DNA of 10,215 bases, taken from assembly GCA_031254635.1 (NCBI GenBank), contig JAIRUB010000176.1:1-10215 (forward strand), in the 5' to 3' direction. Both the position numbers and the translations under genes were made by a program. This DNA comes from Prevotellaceae bacterium (GTDB lineage Bacteria > Bacteroidota > Bacteroidia > Bacteroidales > UBA932). Positions 1 to 6,450 of this stretch are shown in pieces (position 1 is the stretch's first letter; every line of letters starts with the position of its first letter). The notes under the pieces were generated by a model. That model was not told where the DNA came from, ran no database searches, and was given only the letters and a program-made list of their open reading frames with translations.

Positions 1-408
1 GCCACAGCCAGCCCAGCCCGCTTGCGGGAGCGCTGTGAAACAGCGCGGGCGGAATTCATAGCCGCCATGGACGACGACTTCAACACCGCGCTGGCCATTT
101 CCGTAATATTCACCTTCTGCCACGATTTGAACAGCTACCTAAGCGGCGAGCAAGCGCCTGCCCAAGCCGATATAACAGCGGCAGCGCAGCTTTTTACCGA
201 TTTCGAGGCCGTACTGGGCATGATAAAACCCCAAGCCAAGCAGGCAGGCGGCCTGGAAGAGCAGCTGTTACAGCTATTGCTAAGCGTGCGCGAACAAGCG
301 CGCGCCAAAAAAGACTGGGCCTCCTCCGACGCCATCCGCGACGGCTTGAAGGAGCTAGGAATTACAATAGAAGATACGCCGCAAGGCGCAAGATGGAAGA
401 GGGGCTAA
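1..408 (+). CDS. cysS: Cysteinyl-tRNA synthetase, C-terminal part (5' end outside window)
   Basis: Class I aminoacyl-tRNA synthetase that charges tRNA-Cys in the cytoplasm. Only the last 135 codons are present, in frame from base 1 to TAA at 406-408. The visible part is the helical DALR anticodon-binding region. The diagnostic string MDDDFNTALA, with its acidic run followed by NTALA, is the signature of CysRS at the start of this domain. The C-terminus (AKKDWASSDAIRDGL, GITIEDTPQGARW) is the conserved CysRS tail, so the gene ends normally and is not truncated by the island. It is GC-rich, unlike the restriction genes downstream. In Firmicutes the next gene is normally mrnC, which here lies about 9.7 kb away at the right edge. 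Identification is by recognised family motifs. Confidence 0.95.
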   Translation, partial: ATASPARLRERCETARAEFIAAMDDDFNTALAISVIFTFCHDLNSYLSGEQAPAQADITAAAQLFTDFEAVLGMIKPQAKQAGGLEEQLLQLLLSVREQARAKKDWASSDAIRDGLKELGITIEDTPQGARWKRG

Positions 409-417
409 GGCAACCCG

Positions 418-442
418 AGCCATATGACTTTGCCATATGGCT
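418..442 (+). other. Stem-loop just downstream of cysS
   Basis: A perfect 9-bp inverted repeat, AGCCATATG at 418-426 and CATATGGCT at 434-442, encloses a 7-base loop ten bases after the cysS stop. It is placed where a terminator or 3' processing hairpin would be. It is followed by GCAACATGAC rather than a T-run, so it is not a canonical intrinsic terminator. It may be a 3' end stabiliser or an insertion-junction remnant. Confidence 0.4.
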
Positions 443-489
443 GCAACATGACACTGGGGAGGGCCGACCCCCTATAAGGCGATTTGTTA

Positions 490-660
490 GTGTGTAATGT
501 CAAAAAAGAACGACATTATTTTGCCGACTGTTCTGATTGTGGGGACAATGAAACTCAATGGCTTCAAGTAAGACAGAAAACATATACCCTGTGCTTGAAG
601 TGCAGCTCAAGCCATGTTCAAGCACAGCATTATTTTCGACTTGCCAAATCCTTTACCTAG
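490..660 (+). CDS. Possible small zinc-ribbon-like protein (56 aa, GTG start), or a gene relic
   Basis: A short open frame runs from GTG at 490 to TAG at 658-660 and could encode 56 residues. The predicted peptide has C14-x2-C17 (CSDCG) and C35-x2-C38 (CLKC), spaced like a four-cysteine zinc ribbon, with aromatic and basic residues around them. A weak ribosome-binding sequence AAGG lies at 476-479, ten bases upstream. Against it: the start is GTG, the frame ends inside the first unit of the 23-bp repeat array, an inverted repeat (589-599/617-627) sits inside it, and there is no recognised family. It could equally be a fragment of a larger zinc-binding gene broken by rearrangement. It is not in the frame of the DUF4143 relic downstream. 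Confidence 0.25.
   Translation: MCNVKKERHYFADCSDCGDNETQWLQVRQKTYTLCLKCSSSHVQAQHYFRLAKSFT
589..627. other. Inverted repeat with 11-bp perfect arms
   Basis: CTGTGCTTGAA at 589-599 is the exact reverse complement of TTCAAGCACAG at 617-627, with a 17-base loop. It lies immediately upstream of the 23-bp repeat array. It could fold as an RNA hairpin or be a binding site. The following sequence is only modestly T-rich, so a terminator role is weak. A second, smaller inverted repeat (TAATGTC 495-501 / GACATTA 512-518) lies nearby. Confidence 0.45.
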
Positions 661-732
661 AACGTGCCAAATCCTTTACCTAGAACATGCCAAATCCTCT
701 ACCCAAATGCCTCAAATCCTTTATCTAAAACG
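642..732. repeat. Degenerate tandem array of about 23-bp units
   Basis: Four head-to-tail units start with TGCCAAATCC or a close variant: 642-664 and 665-687 (each 23 bp, differing only at the last base), 688-707 (shortened to 20 bp) and 708-732 (25 bp, TGCCTCAAATCC). A weaker fifth unit, CTATTCCCTCTACCC, may follow. The first two are nearly perfect and the later ones diverge. Two overlapping frames across the array stay open but give low-complexity peptides rich in P, L, Y and T, which I do not regard as proteins. The function is unknown. Confidence 0.7.
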
Positions 733-862
733 CGCTATTCCCTCTACCCACCATGTGCAAAACTGCTGGCTTTCAGTGACAGAATTATCCAGAATGTGGA
801 GTACGCTATCAAATGGTTGAACGGCGAAATTCTGCAAGAAAGTATTGATGTGGCGGTGTTGA

Positions 863-1039
863 AGAAGTGAAGTAAAGTTCTCCCCTACTGCCGATCTTTC
901 TGACGGAAAACATCTACGATGGTTTATGGATAAAGTCGGCCGCGATTGCATAGACGCGATGATAATTACCACAGGCGGGATAGCATATAGGCGCAAAGAC
1001 GGGATAGCAGTAGTTCCGGCAGCTTTGCTTGGGGCGTAG
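863..1039 (+). pseudogene. 3' relic of a DUF4143-domain AAA ATPase gene
   Basis: The frame from 863 to TAG at 1037-1039 encodes a C-terminal tail typical of the AAA_14/DUF4143 ATPase family. It begins with SEVKFSPTADLSDGKHLRWF, matching the family's EVK-S-xx-DL-gLr segment, and ends with ITTGGIAYRRKDGIAVVPAA and LLGA, matching the family's common TTG-xAYRRxDG-vAVvP-LLG ending. About 58 residues remain of a protein normally near 400. The P-loop and the rest of the domain are absent, no plausible start codon precedes it in frame, and a stop (TGA 860-862) closes the frame. A neighbouring frame just upstream (ending IDVAVLKK before TGA 868-870) could be a frameshifted earlier piece, but I cannot show that. 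Assignment is from remembered family consensus. Confidence 0.6.
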
Positions 1040-1062
1040 TATTATAAATAGGAATTGTTATT

Positions 1063-1095
1063 ATGTTTAAGCAGTTTGCGGGAGGTCGGGCATGA
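1063..1095 (+). CDS. Possible 10-residue leader peptide overlapping the hsdR start
   Basis: ATG at 1063 begins a ten-codon frame (MFKQFAGGRA) whose TGA (1093-1095) overlaps the hsdR start as ATGA. AGGA at 1050-1053 lies nine bases upstream and could serve as a ribosome-binding site. The arrangement would allow translational coupling to hsdR. It may also be chance, because hsdR has its own strong GGAGGT. Confidence 0.2.
   Translation: MFKQFAGGRA
1081..1086 (+). promoter_or_regulatory. Ribosome-binding site of hsdR
   Basis: GGAGGT, five bases before ATG 1092, is a near-perfect Shine-Dalgarno sequence and fixes the hsdR start. The upstream stretch is AT-rich (TATAAA at 1043-1048, TATTAT at 1059-1064), but I found no convincing -35 box at proper spacing, so the operon promoter is not located. 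Confidence 0.8.
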
Positions 1096-4000
1096 AATCC
1101 GAAAAGCAAATAGAGTTTGACTTTATTCAAAAACTTCAAGATCTAAAATATATATATCCTGAAGATATTTGCGATAAAGCGTCGCTTGAGGCTAATTTCA
1201 AAGAGCATTTTGAAAAGTTGAATCACGTAAAACTAAGCGATTTTGAATTCGCGCGCCTAAGAGAAAGTATTGTCACGCCGGATGTTTTCGCAGCCGCTAA
1301 AATGCTGAGAGAAATCAATACTTTTAAGCGTGATGATGACACTCCGTTGCAATATACCTTAGTTAATATAAAAGATTGGTGCAAAAATGAATTTGAAGTG
1401 ATAAACCAACTGCGTATAAATACAGACAACAGCAGCCACCGATACGATGTCATTATCCTCATCAATGGCCTTCCTGCTGTACAGATAGAATTGAAGTCAT
1501 TGCAAATCACTCCTAAAAAGGCGATGGAGCAAATCGTCAACTATAAAAATGACATTGGCAATGGGTATACCAACTCACTGCTTTGCTTTATACAGCTTTT
1601 TATCGTGAGCAATGAAAGCAACACATATTATTTCGCCAATAATCAGCAAGAGCATTTTTGCTTTAATGCAGACGAGCGGTTTTTGCCAATTTATCAACTT
1701 GCAGATGAAGATAACAAAAAAATCGCCCATTTACATGATTTTGCGGAAGTGTTTTTACGCAAATGCACCCTTGGCCAACTAATAAATCGATATATGGTGC
1801 TTGTTGCAAGTGAACAAAAACTGATGATTATGCGCCCTTATCAGATTTATGCCGTGAAGGCGATAATGGATTGTATCGAACAAAACCGCGGCAATGGATA
1901 TATTTGGCATACTACTGGAAGCGGCAAAACGCTGACATCATTTAAGGCTTCAACGCTTATGAAGGATAATCCTGATATTGAGAAATGTTTATTTGTCGTT
2001 GATAGAAAAGACCTCGACAGGCAGACACGAATAGAATTTAACAAATTTCAAGAAGGTTGCGTTGAAGAAAACACTAATACCGAAAGCCTTGTAAAACGCC
2101 TTACTTCCGACGACTATCGGGATAAAGTTATTGTTACAACAATTCAAAAACTTGGGCTTGCTCTTGATGAAAGTAGCAAGCGTAATCAAGATAAGAAGAA
2201 AAAGGGTATATCAACATACAAAGAACGTTTATTAAAACTTAGCAATAAACGCATTGCAATTATTTTCGATGAGTGCCATCGCTCACAATTTGGTGATAAT
2301 CATGAGGCGATAAAAAGCTTTTTCCCTAAAGCACAGCTTTTTGGATTTACCGGAACGCCGATATTTCCGGAAAACTCATCATTTAAGCGGATTGATGGTA
2401 CTGTTGGTTCATATATCACCACGAAAGATGTTTTTGAAAAAGAGCTCCATGCTTATACCATAACAAATGCCATTGATGACCGTAATGTATTGCGGTTTCA
2501 TGTTGATTATTTTAAACCGGATGAAAATGCAAAATCCGTTATTATCACTGATGAAGTTAATAAGAGGAAGGTCGCTGAGACAATAATAAAAAAACATGAT
2601 ACCGCTACAAACGGCAGGCGGTATAATGCGATTTTTGCGACGGCCTCTATCAATGATGCGATTGAATATTTCGAGCTGTTTAAGACTATACAGAATGAAT
2701 TTAGGAACAGCGACGAAAGGGCTTTTGCCCCGCTGAACATCGCCTGTGTTTTTTCTCCTCCGGCAGAGGGAAATCAAGATGTTAAACAGCTTCAGGAAGA
2801 TTTGCAACAAGAAAAATCCGATAACGAAAAAGAACCGGAGAGAAAAAAAGCTGCATTAAAAGCAATTATTGATGATTATAACCAGCAATATGGTACGAAC
2901 CACAGTATAGCTGAGTTCGATTTATACTACCAAGATATACAGCAGCGCATAAAAGACCAAAAGTATCCTAACTCCGATTATCCGTACGAAAAGAAAATTG
3001 ATGTGATAATTGTTGTTGATATGCTTTTAACTGGTTTTGATTCCAAATATCTAAATACGCTTTACGTTGATAAAAACTTAAAACAACACGGGCTAATTCA
3101 AGCATTTTCGAGAACCAATCGTGTTTTGAATGACACTAAGCCTTATGGAAACATTCTTGACTTTAGAGGTCAAGAAAAAAGTGTAGATGAAGCTATTGCG
3201 CTATTTTCTGGAAAAGACAATAGTGCTAAGGCAAAGGAAATCTGGCTTGTCGACCCTGCCCCGGTTGTGATAGATAAGTTGGGCAAAGCGGTTGCTGAGC
3301 TTGAGCAATTTATGCTATCACAAGGGTTAGAGTGCAAACCGGAGCAAGTAAGCAATTTAAAAGGAGATATAGCGCGAGGCGAATTTATTAATAAGTTTAA
3401 AGAAATACAGCGCCTTAAAACACAGCTTGACCAATATACAGAAATTAAACAAGAACAGGCGGATAAAATTGAAGAATTATTGCCCGAAGATACTTTGCGA
3501 GCATTCCGCGGTGTTTACATTGAAACGGCACAAATGTTAAAAGCACAGCAGGGAAAAAATATTGAAGGCAAAGACCCTGTGCTTGAAGAACTAGATTTTG
3601 AGTTCGTTCTGTTCTCATCTGCGATAATTGATTATGACTATATTATGTCGTTAATATCGAAGTATACGCAGCCAGATGTACCCAAGAAAGAGAAAATGAG
3701 CCGCGAACAGCTGATTAGCCTGCTATGCTCAAATTCTAATATGATGGAGGAGCGCGAAGATATTATTTCTTATATCAGCACATTGGAAACAGAAAAAGGG
3801 TTAGATGAGAATGCTATTAGAACCGGATACCAAGAATTCAAAACAGAGAAATTGGCAAAAGGGATTGAATCGCTTGCCAATAAACATGGATTAATGCCTG
3901 AGTCGTTACAAGCCTTCGTGGATGAAATTATGGGGCGCATGATTTTTTACGGCGAAAAACTAAATGACCTACTGGAGCCTTTGGGGCTTGGTTGGAGAGA

Positions 4001-4100
4001 TCGGACAAATAAGGAACTTGAGCTAATGGAGGATTTGATACCTCTTCTAAAAAAACTTGCAGACGGACGTGTGATTGCGGGGTTGAAGGCTTATGAATAA
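1092..4100 (+). CDS. hsdR: Type I restriction enzyme, R (endonuclease/translocase) subunit
   Basis: ATP-dependent DNA translocase and nuclease of a Type I restriction complex (HsdR2-HsdM2-HsdS); it cuts unmethylated DNA far from the recognition site. The 1002-residue product is close to the full length of the family (EcoR124I HsdR is 1038). The N-terminal PD-(D/E)xK nuclease is visible: D119 in RYDVIIL, then E133-L-K135 in QIELK. Helicase motifs follow: Walker A HTTGSGKT (273-280), FVVDRKDLDRQT (301-312), DECH box IFDECHRS (391-398), GFTGTP (418-423) and motif VI QAFSRTNR (670-677). The helical C-terminus that docks to HsdM/HsdS makes up the rest. No frameshift or lost catalytic residue was seen, so it should be active. 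It is AT-rich compared with cysS. The stop overlaps the hsdS start by 8 bases, indicating co-translation. Confidence 0.97.
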   Translation: MKSEKQIEFDFIQKLQDLKYIYPEDICDKASLEANFKEHFEKLNHVKLSDFEFARLRESIVTPDVFAAAKMLREINTFKRDDDTPLQYTLVNIKDWCKNEFEVINQLRINTDNSSHRYDVIILINGLPAVQIELKSLQITPKKAMEQIVNYKNDIGNGYTNSLLCFIQLFIVSNESNTYYFANNQQEHFCFNADERFLPIYQLADEDNKKIAHLHDFAEVFLRKCTLGQLINRYMVLVASEQKLMIMRPYQIYAVKAIMDCIEQNRGNGYIWHTTGSGKTLTSFKASTLMKDNPDIEKCLFVVDRKDLDRQTRIEFNKFQEGCVEENTNTESLVKRLTSDDYRDKVIVTTIQKLGLALDESSKRNQDKKKKGISTYKERLLKLSNKRIAIIFDECHRSQFGDNHEAIKSFFPKAQLFGFTGTPIFPENSSFKRIDGTVGSYITTKDVFEKELHAYTITNAIDDRNVLRFHVDYFKPDENAKSVIITDEVNKRKVAETIIKKHDTATNGRRYNAIFATASINDAIEYFELFKTIQNEFRNSDERAFAPLNIACVFSPPAEGNQDVKQLQEDLQQEKSDNEKEPERKKAALKAIIDDYNQQYGTNHSIAEFDLYYQDIQQRIKDQKYPNSDYPYEKKIDVIIVVDMLLTGFDSKYLNTLYVDKNLKQHGLIQAFSRTNRVLNDTKPYGNILDFRGQEKSVDEAIALFSGKDNSAKAKEIWLVDPAPVVIDKLGKAVAELEQFMLSQGLECKPEQVSNLKGDIARGEFINKFKEIQRLKTQLDQYTEIKQEQADKIEELLPEDTLRAFRGVYIETAQMLKAQQGKNIEGKDPVLEELDFEFVLFSSAIIDYDYIMSLISKYTQPDVPKKEKMSREQLISLLCSNSNMMEEREDIISYISTLETEKGLDENAIRTGYQEFKTEKLAKGIESLANKHGLMPESLQAFVDEIMGRMIFYGEKLNDLLEPLGLGWRDRTNKELELMEDLIPLLKKLADGRVIAGLKAYE

Positions 4101-5337
4101 GAAAGAAAATACAGGATTGGTGCCGAAATTAAGATTTCTGGAATTTAATAGCGAAGAAGCCTGGATAAGATCAAAGATTAGGAAATACTTAAAAGAAAGC
4201 AAAGTAAAAGGAAATACTGGCGATACCGCAAAAAGGCTTACTGTTAAATTATGGGGAAATGGTGTTTTCGAAAAAAAAGATACTCTGCGAGGGAGCGAAA
4301 ATACTCAATATTACAGACGCAAGTCAGGGCAATTCATATATAGCAAACTTGATTTTTTGAATCAAGCATTTGGAATAATTCCAGAACATCTGGATAATTA
4401 TGAATCCACCGTCGACTTACCTTGTTTTGATATTGATAAGGATCTTGATTCGAAATTTTTACTTGAATATGTTCAACGTAAAAGCTTTTATAATAAATAT
4501 GGCAAAATAGCTGATGGGGGTAGGAAAGCCAAGCGTATTCAAATTGAAACATTTTTGGAATTTCCAATTTATCTACCTAAGCTCCCAGAACAACAAAAAA
4601 TTGCCAATTGCCTTACCTCGCTTGATGAGCTTATCACCGCCGAGAGTAGAAAACTTGAAATACTCAAAAAGCACAAAAAAGGCTTGATGCAGAAGCTATT
4701 TCCCGCTGAGGGTAAAGCTGTGCCGGAGATTCGGTTTATAGGCTACTCTGATGCTTGGGAACGACGGAAGTTGGAGGATGGAACACACAAAATTGGAGAT
4801 GGCATTCATGGAACACCTATTTATGAGGACAATGGAAAAATCGCATTTATAAACGGAAACAATTTGGTTAATGGGCAAATCAACATTACAAGCCAAACAA
4901 AATTTGTAAGCGAATCGCAAATAACCGCAAATGATAGAAGTTTGAATGACGATACAATTTTGATGTCCATTAACGGAACAATCGGGAATCTTGCTTGGTA
5001 TAAAGGCGAAAACATTATGTTAGGTAAGAGTGCCGCATATTTAGAAGTTGATAGCTTCGATAAAGCTTTTATGTACATACTTTTGCAAACAGATTCTGTG
5101 AAAAAGCATTTCCTTGATAATTTAACAGGTGCTACAATAAAAAACTTAGGGTTGAAGACGATTCGAGAAACCCCAGTAACAATACCTTCTCCTCCCGAAC
5201 AAAACGTTATTGGCGAATTTTTCAGAAACCTTGACGAATTGATAACCGCACAAGCAGAAAAAATCGAAGTCTTAAAACTACATAAAAAAGGCTTAATGCA
5301 AGGGTTATTTCCTTCTACTCAGGAGGTAATCGAATGA
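4093..5337 (+). CDS. hsdS: Type I restriction enzyme, S (specificity) subunit
   Basis: DNA sequence-recognition subunit shared by methylase and restriction complexes. Its 414 residues have the usual two-half architecture: target recognition domain 1 (about 10-160), central conserved helix (161-204), target recognition domain 2 (about 210-363), C-terminal conserved helix (364-407). The two helices are internal copies. LDELITA...HKKGLMQKLFP (177-204) and LDELITA...HKKGLMQGLFP (380-407) share 21 of 28 residues, and both follow a LPxLPEQ or IPSPPEQ lead-in. Each half also begins alike (VPKLRFLEF and VPEIRFIGYSDAWERRKL). The start ATG 4093 lies inside hsdR, preceded by AAGG at 4086-4089. The target sequence cannot be predicted from the domains by eye. 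The gene is intact, with no second hsdS or recombinase in the window. Confidence 0.96.
   Translation: MNKKENTGLVPKLRFLEFNSEEAWIRSKIRKYLKESKVKGNTGDTAKRLTVKLWGNGVFEKKDTLRGSENTQYYRRKSGQFIYSKLDFLNQAFGIIPEHLDNYESTVDLPCFDIDKDLDSKFLLEYVQRKSFYNKYGKIADGGRKAKRIQIETFLEFPIYLPKLPEQQKIANCLTSLDELITAESRKLEILKKHKKGLMQKLFPAEGKAVPEIRFIGYSDAWERRKLEDGTHKIGDGIHGTPIYEDNGKIAFINGNNLVNGQINITSQTKFVSESQITANDRSLNDDTILMSINGTIGNLAWYKGENIMLGKSAAYLEVDSFDKAFMYILLQTDSVKKHFLDNLTGATIKNLGLKTIRETPVTIPSPPEQNVIGEFFRNLDELITAQAEKIEVLKLHKKGLMQGLFPSTQEVIE
4621..4704 (+). repeat. Internal hsdS repeat, central copy
   Basis: These 84 bases encode residues 177-204 of HsdS and are matched by 5230-5313 (residues 380-407). The DNA is still clearly similar, for example AAAAAAGGCTTGATGCA against AAAAAAGGCTTAATGCA. 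Such repeats form the spacer helices and in other systems can be crossover points for swapping target recognition domains. Confidence 0.75.
5230..5313 (+). repeat. Internal hsdS repeat, C-terminal copy
   Basis: This copy encodes residues 380-407 and pairs with 4621-4704. It has the same length and frame, and the encoded peptides are identical at 21 of 28 positions. Confidence 0.75.
5321..5327 (+). promoter_or_regulatory. Ribosome-binding site of the anticodon nuclease gene
   Basis: AGGAGGT, six bases before ATG 5334, is an essentially perfect Shine-Dalgarno sequence inside the end of hsdS. It fixes the start of the next gene and suggests that gene is translated efficiently as well as coupled through the ATGA overlap. 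Confidence 0.85.
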
Positions 5338-6437
5338 GGAGCAAAACTTTTCCAAACCTGAAGAAGCTCGCCCAACATATGCGCGATGTGCTTGGCGACA
5401 AAAAGTGTTATCTGGTTTTTGCACATAATGGAATAGGGAAAACAAGACTTTCCAGTGCTTTTAAAGATTTGGGCAAAAAGACTATTCGCGAAACCGGAGA
5501 AATAACAGCAGATACACTTTATTTTAATGCGTTTACCGAAGATCTTTTCACATGGAATAATGATTTGGATGGCGATACAGACAGAAGACTGTTATTCAAT
5601 AAGGATTCTCGCTTTTTCAGCGGTTTGGAAGGCTTTGCAATTGAAACCCGTATCCGCGACCTTTTAGGCATATATGCAGATTTTAAGTTTAAGATAATGT
5701 ATGAAGAAGGATACGTTATTTTTTCTCGCGAAGTCAAAAAAGGCAACAATACTGTGACAGAAGACTATATTAAGATTTCACGTGGCGAGGAAAATATCTT
5801 TATTTGGTGCTTCTTCCTTGCCGTAGCGCAATTGGCGATAGAAGGTATTCCCGAATATTCATGGGTGAAATACATATACATTGACGACCCAATATCATCA
5901 TTGGATGATAATAATGTTGTTGCCGTTGCCTGCCATCTTGCACGACTACTCAAAAACAGCGACATAAAAACGGTTATTTCAACGCACCATACATTGTTTT
6001 TTAATGTAATGTATAACGAGTTAAGAAGGGACGAATCGGTAAAGCGTTTTCTTGGCAAAAATAATGAAACCGGAAAATATGTTACCCGCGATACAGGAGA
6101 TACTCCGTTTTTCCATCATGTTGCTTTATTGCAGCAGTTGAAAGAAGCGGCGGACTCTGGGAAATTATATACATACCACTTTAATGTTCTTAGAAATATC
6201 CTAGAAAAAACAGCGGCATTTCATGGGTTCGAAAAGTTTTCTGATTGTATAAAGCGAGATGATTTAGACTTGGACGGAGCAATTCATTTACGAATGACCA
6301 ACCTATTAAGTCATGGCGCTTATTCAATATTCGAGCCTCTTGAAATGGTCGAGGACAACAAGAGAATATTCCGAGAAATCTTAGATGGCTTTTTGGAAAT
6401 GTATAAATTTAACGAAGAATTATTTGGAAGGGAATAG
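5334..6437 (+). CDS. prrC: PrrC-like anticodon nuclease (ABC-ATPase suicide ribonuclease)
   Basis: This 367-residue protein matches PrrC, the phage-exclusion ribonuclease that cuts the tRNA-Lys anticodon loop in E. coli and is masked by a Type Ic restriction complex until a phage inhibitor releases it. ATPase features in order: Walker A AHNGIGKT (30-37), the PrrC-type string FNAFTEDLFTWNNDL (64-78), ABC signature ISRGEE (148-153), Walker B with IDDPISSLDD (183-192) and the H-switch STHHT (216-220). The C-terminal nuclease part has FNVLRNILEKTAAFHGF and LLSHGAYS, giving R287, E291 and H327. These align with the E. coli triad R320-E324-H356, in the same R-x3-E spacing. E. coli PrrC is 396 residues, so this one is slightly shorter but complete. 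ATG overlaps the hsdS stop (ATGA). It lies between hsdS and hsdM, which strongly supports the assignment. The tRNA target is inferred, not shown. Confidence 0.88.
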   Translation: MRSKTFPNLKKLAQHMRDVLGDKKCYLVFAHNGIGKTRLSSAFKDLGKKTIRETGEITADTLYFNAFTEDLFTWNNDLDGDTDRRLLFNKDSRFFSGLEGFAIETRIRDLLGIYADFKFKIMYEEGYVIFSREVKKGNNTVTEDYIKISRGEENIFIWCFFLAVAQLAIEGIPEYSWVKYIYIDDPISSLDDNNVVAVACHLARLLKNSDIKTVISTHHTLFFNVMYNELRRDESVKRFLGKNNETGKYVTRDTGDTPFFHHVALLQQLKEAADSGKLYTYHFNVLRNILEKTAAFHGFEKFSDCIKRDDLDLDGAIHLRMTNLLSHGAYSIFEPLEMVEDNKRIFREILDGFLEMYKFNEELFGRE

Positions 6438-6450
6438 AGGGAATTTACAT

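Noticed and set aside
614..870. Two overlapping frames across the 23-bp repeats (68 residues each)
   Set aside because: The peptides are low-complexity products of the repeats. The end of one frame (NVEYAIKWLNGEILQ) looks more protein-like but could not be assigned and has no proper start.
6385..6450. Upstream in-frame ATG extending hsdM by 22 residues
   Set aside because: It lies inside prrC in another frame and lacks a ribosome-binding site, and the added residues do not resemble HsdM. ATG 6451 has a good site and a family-like N-terminus.
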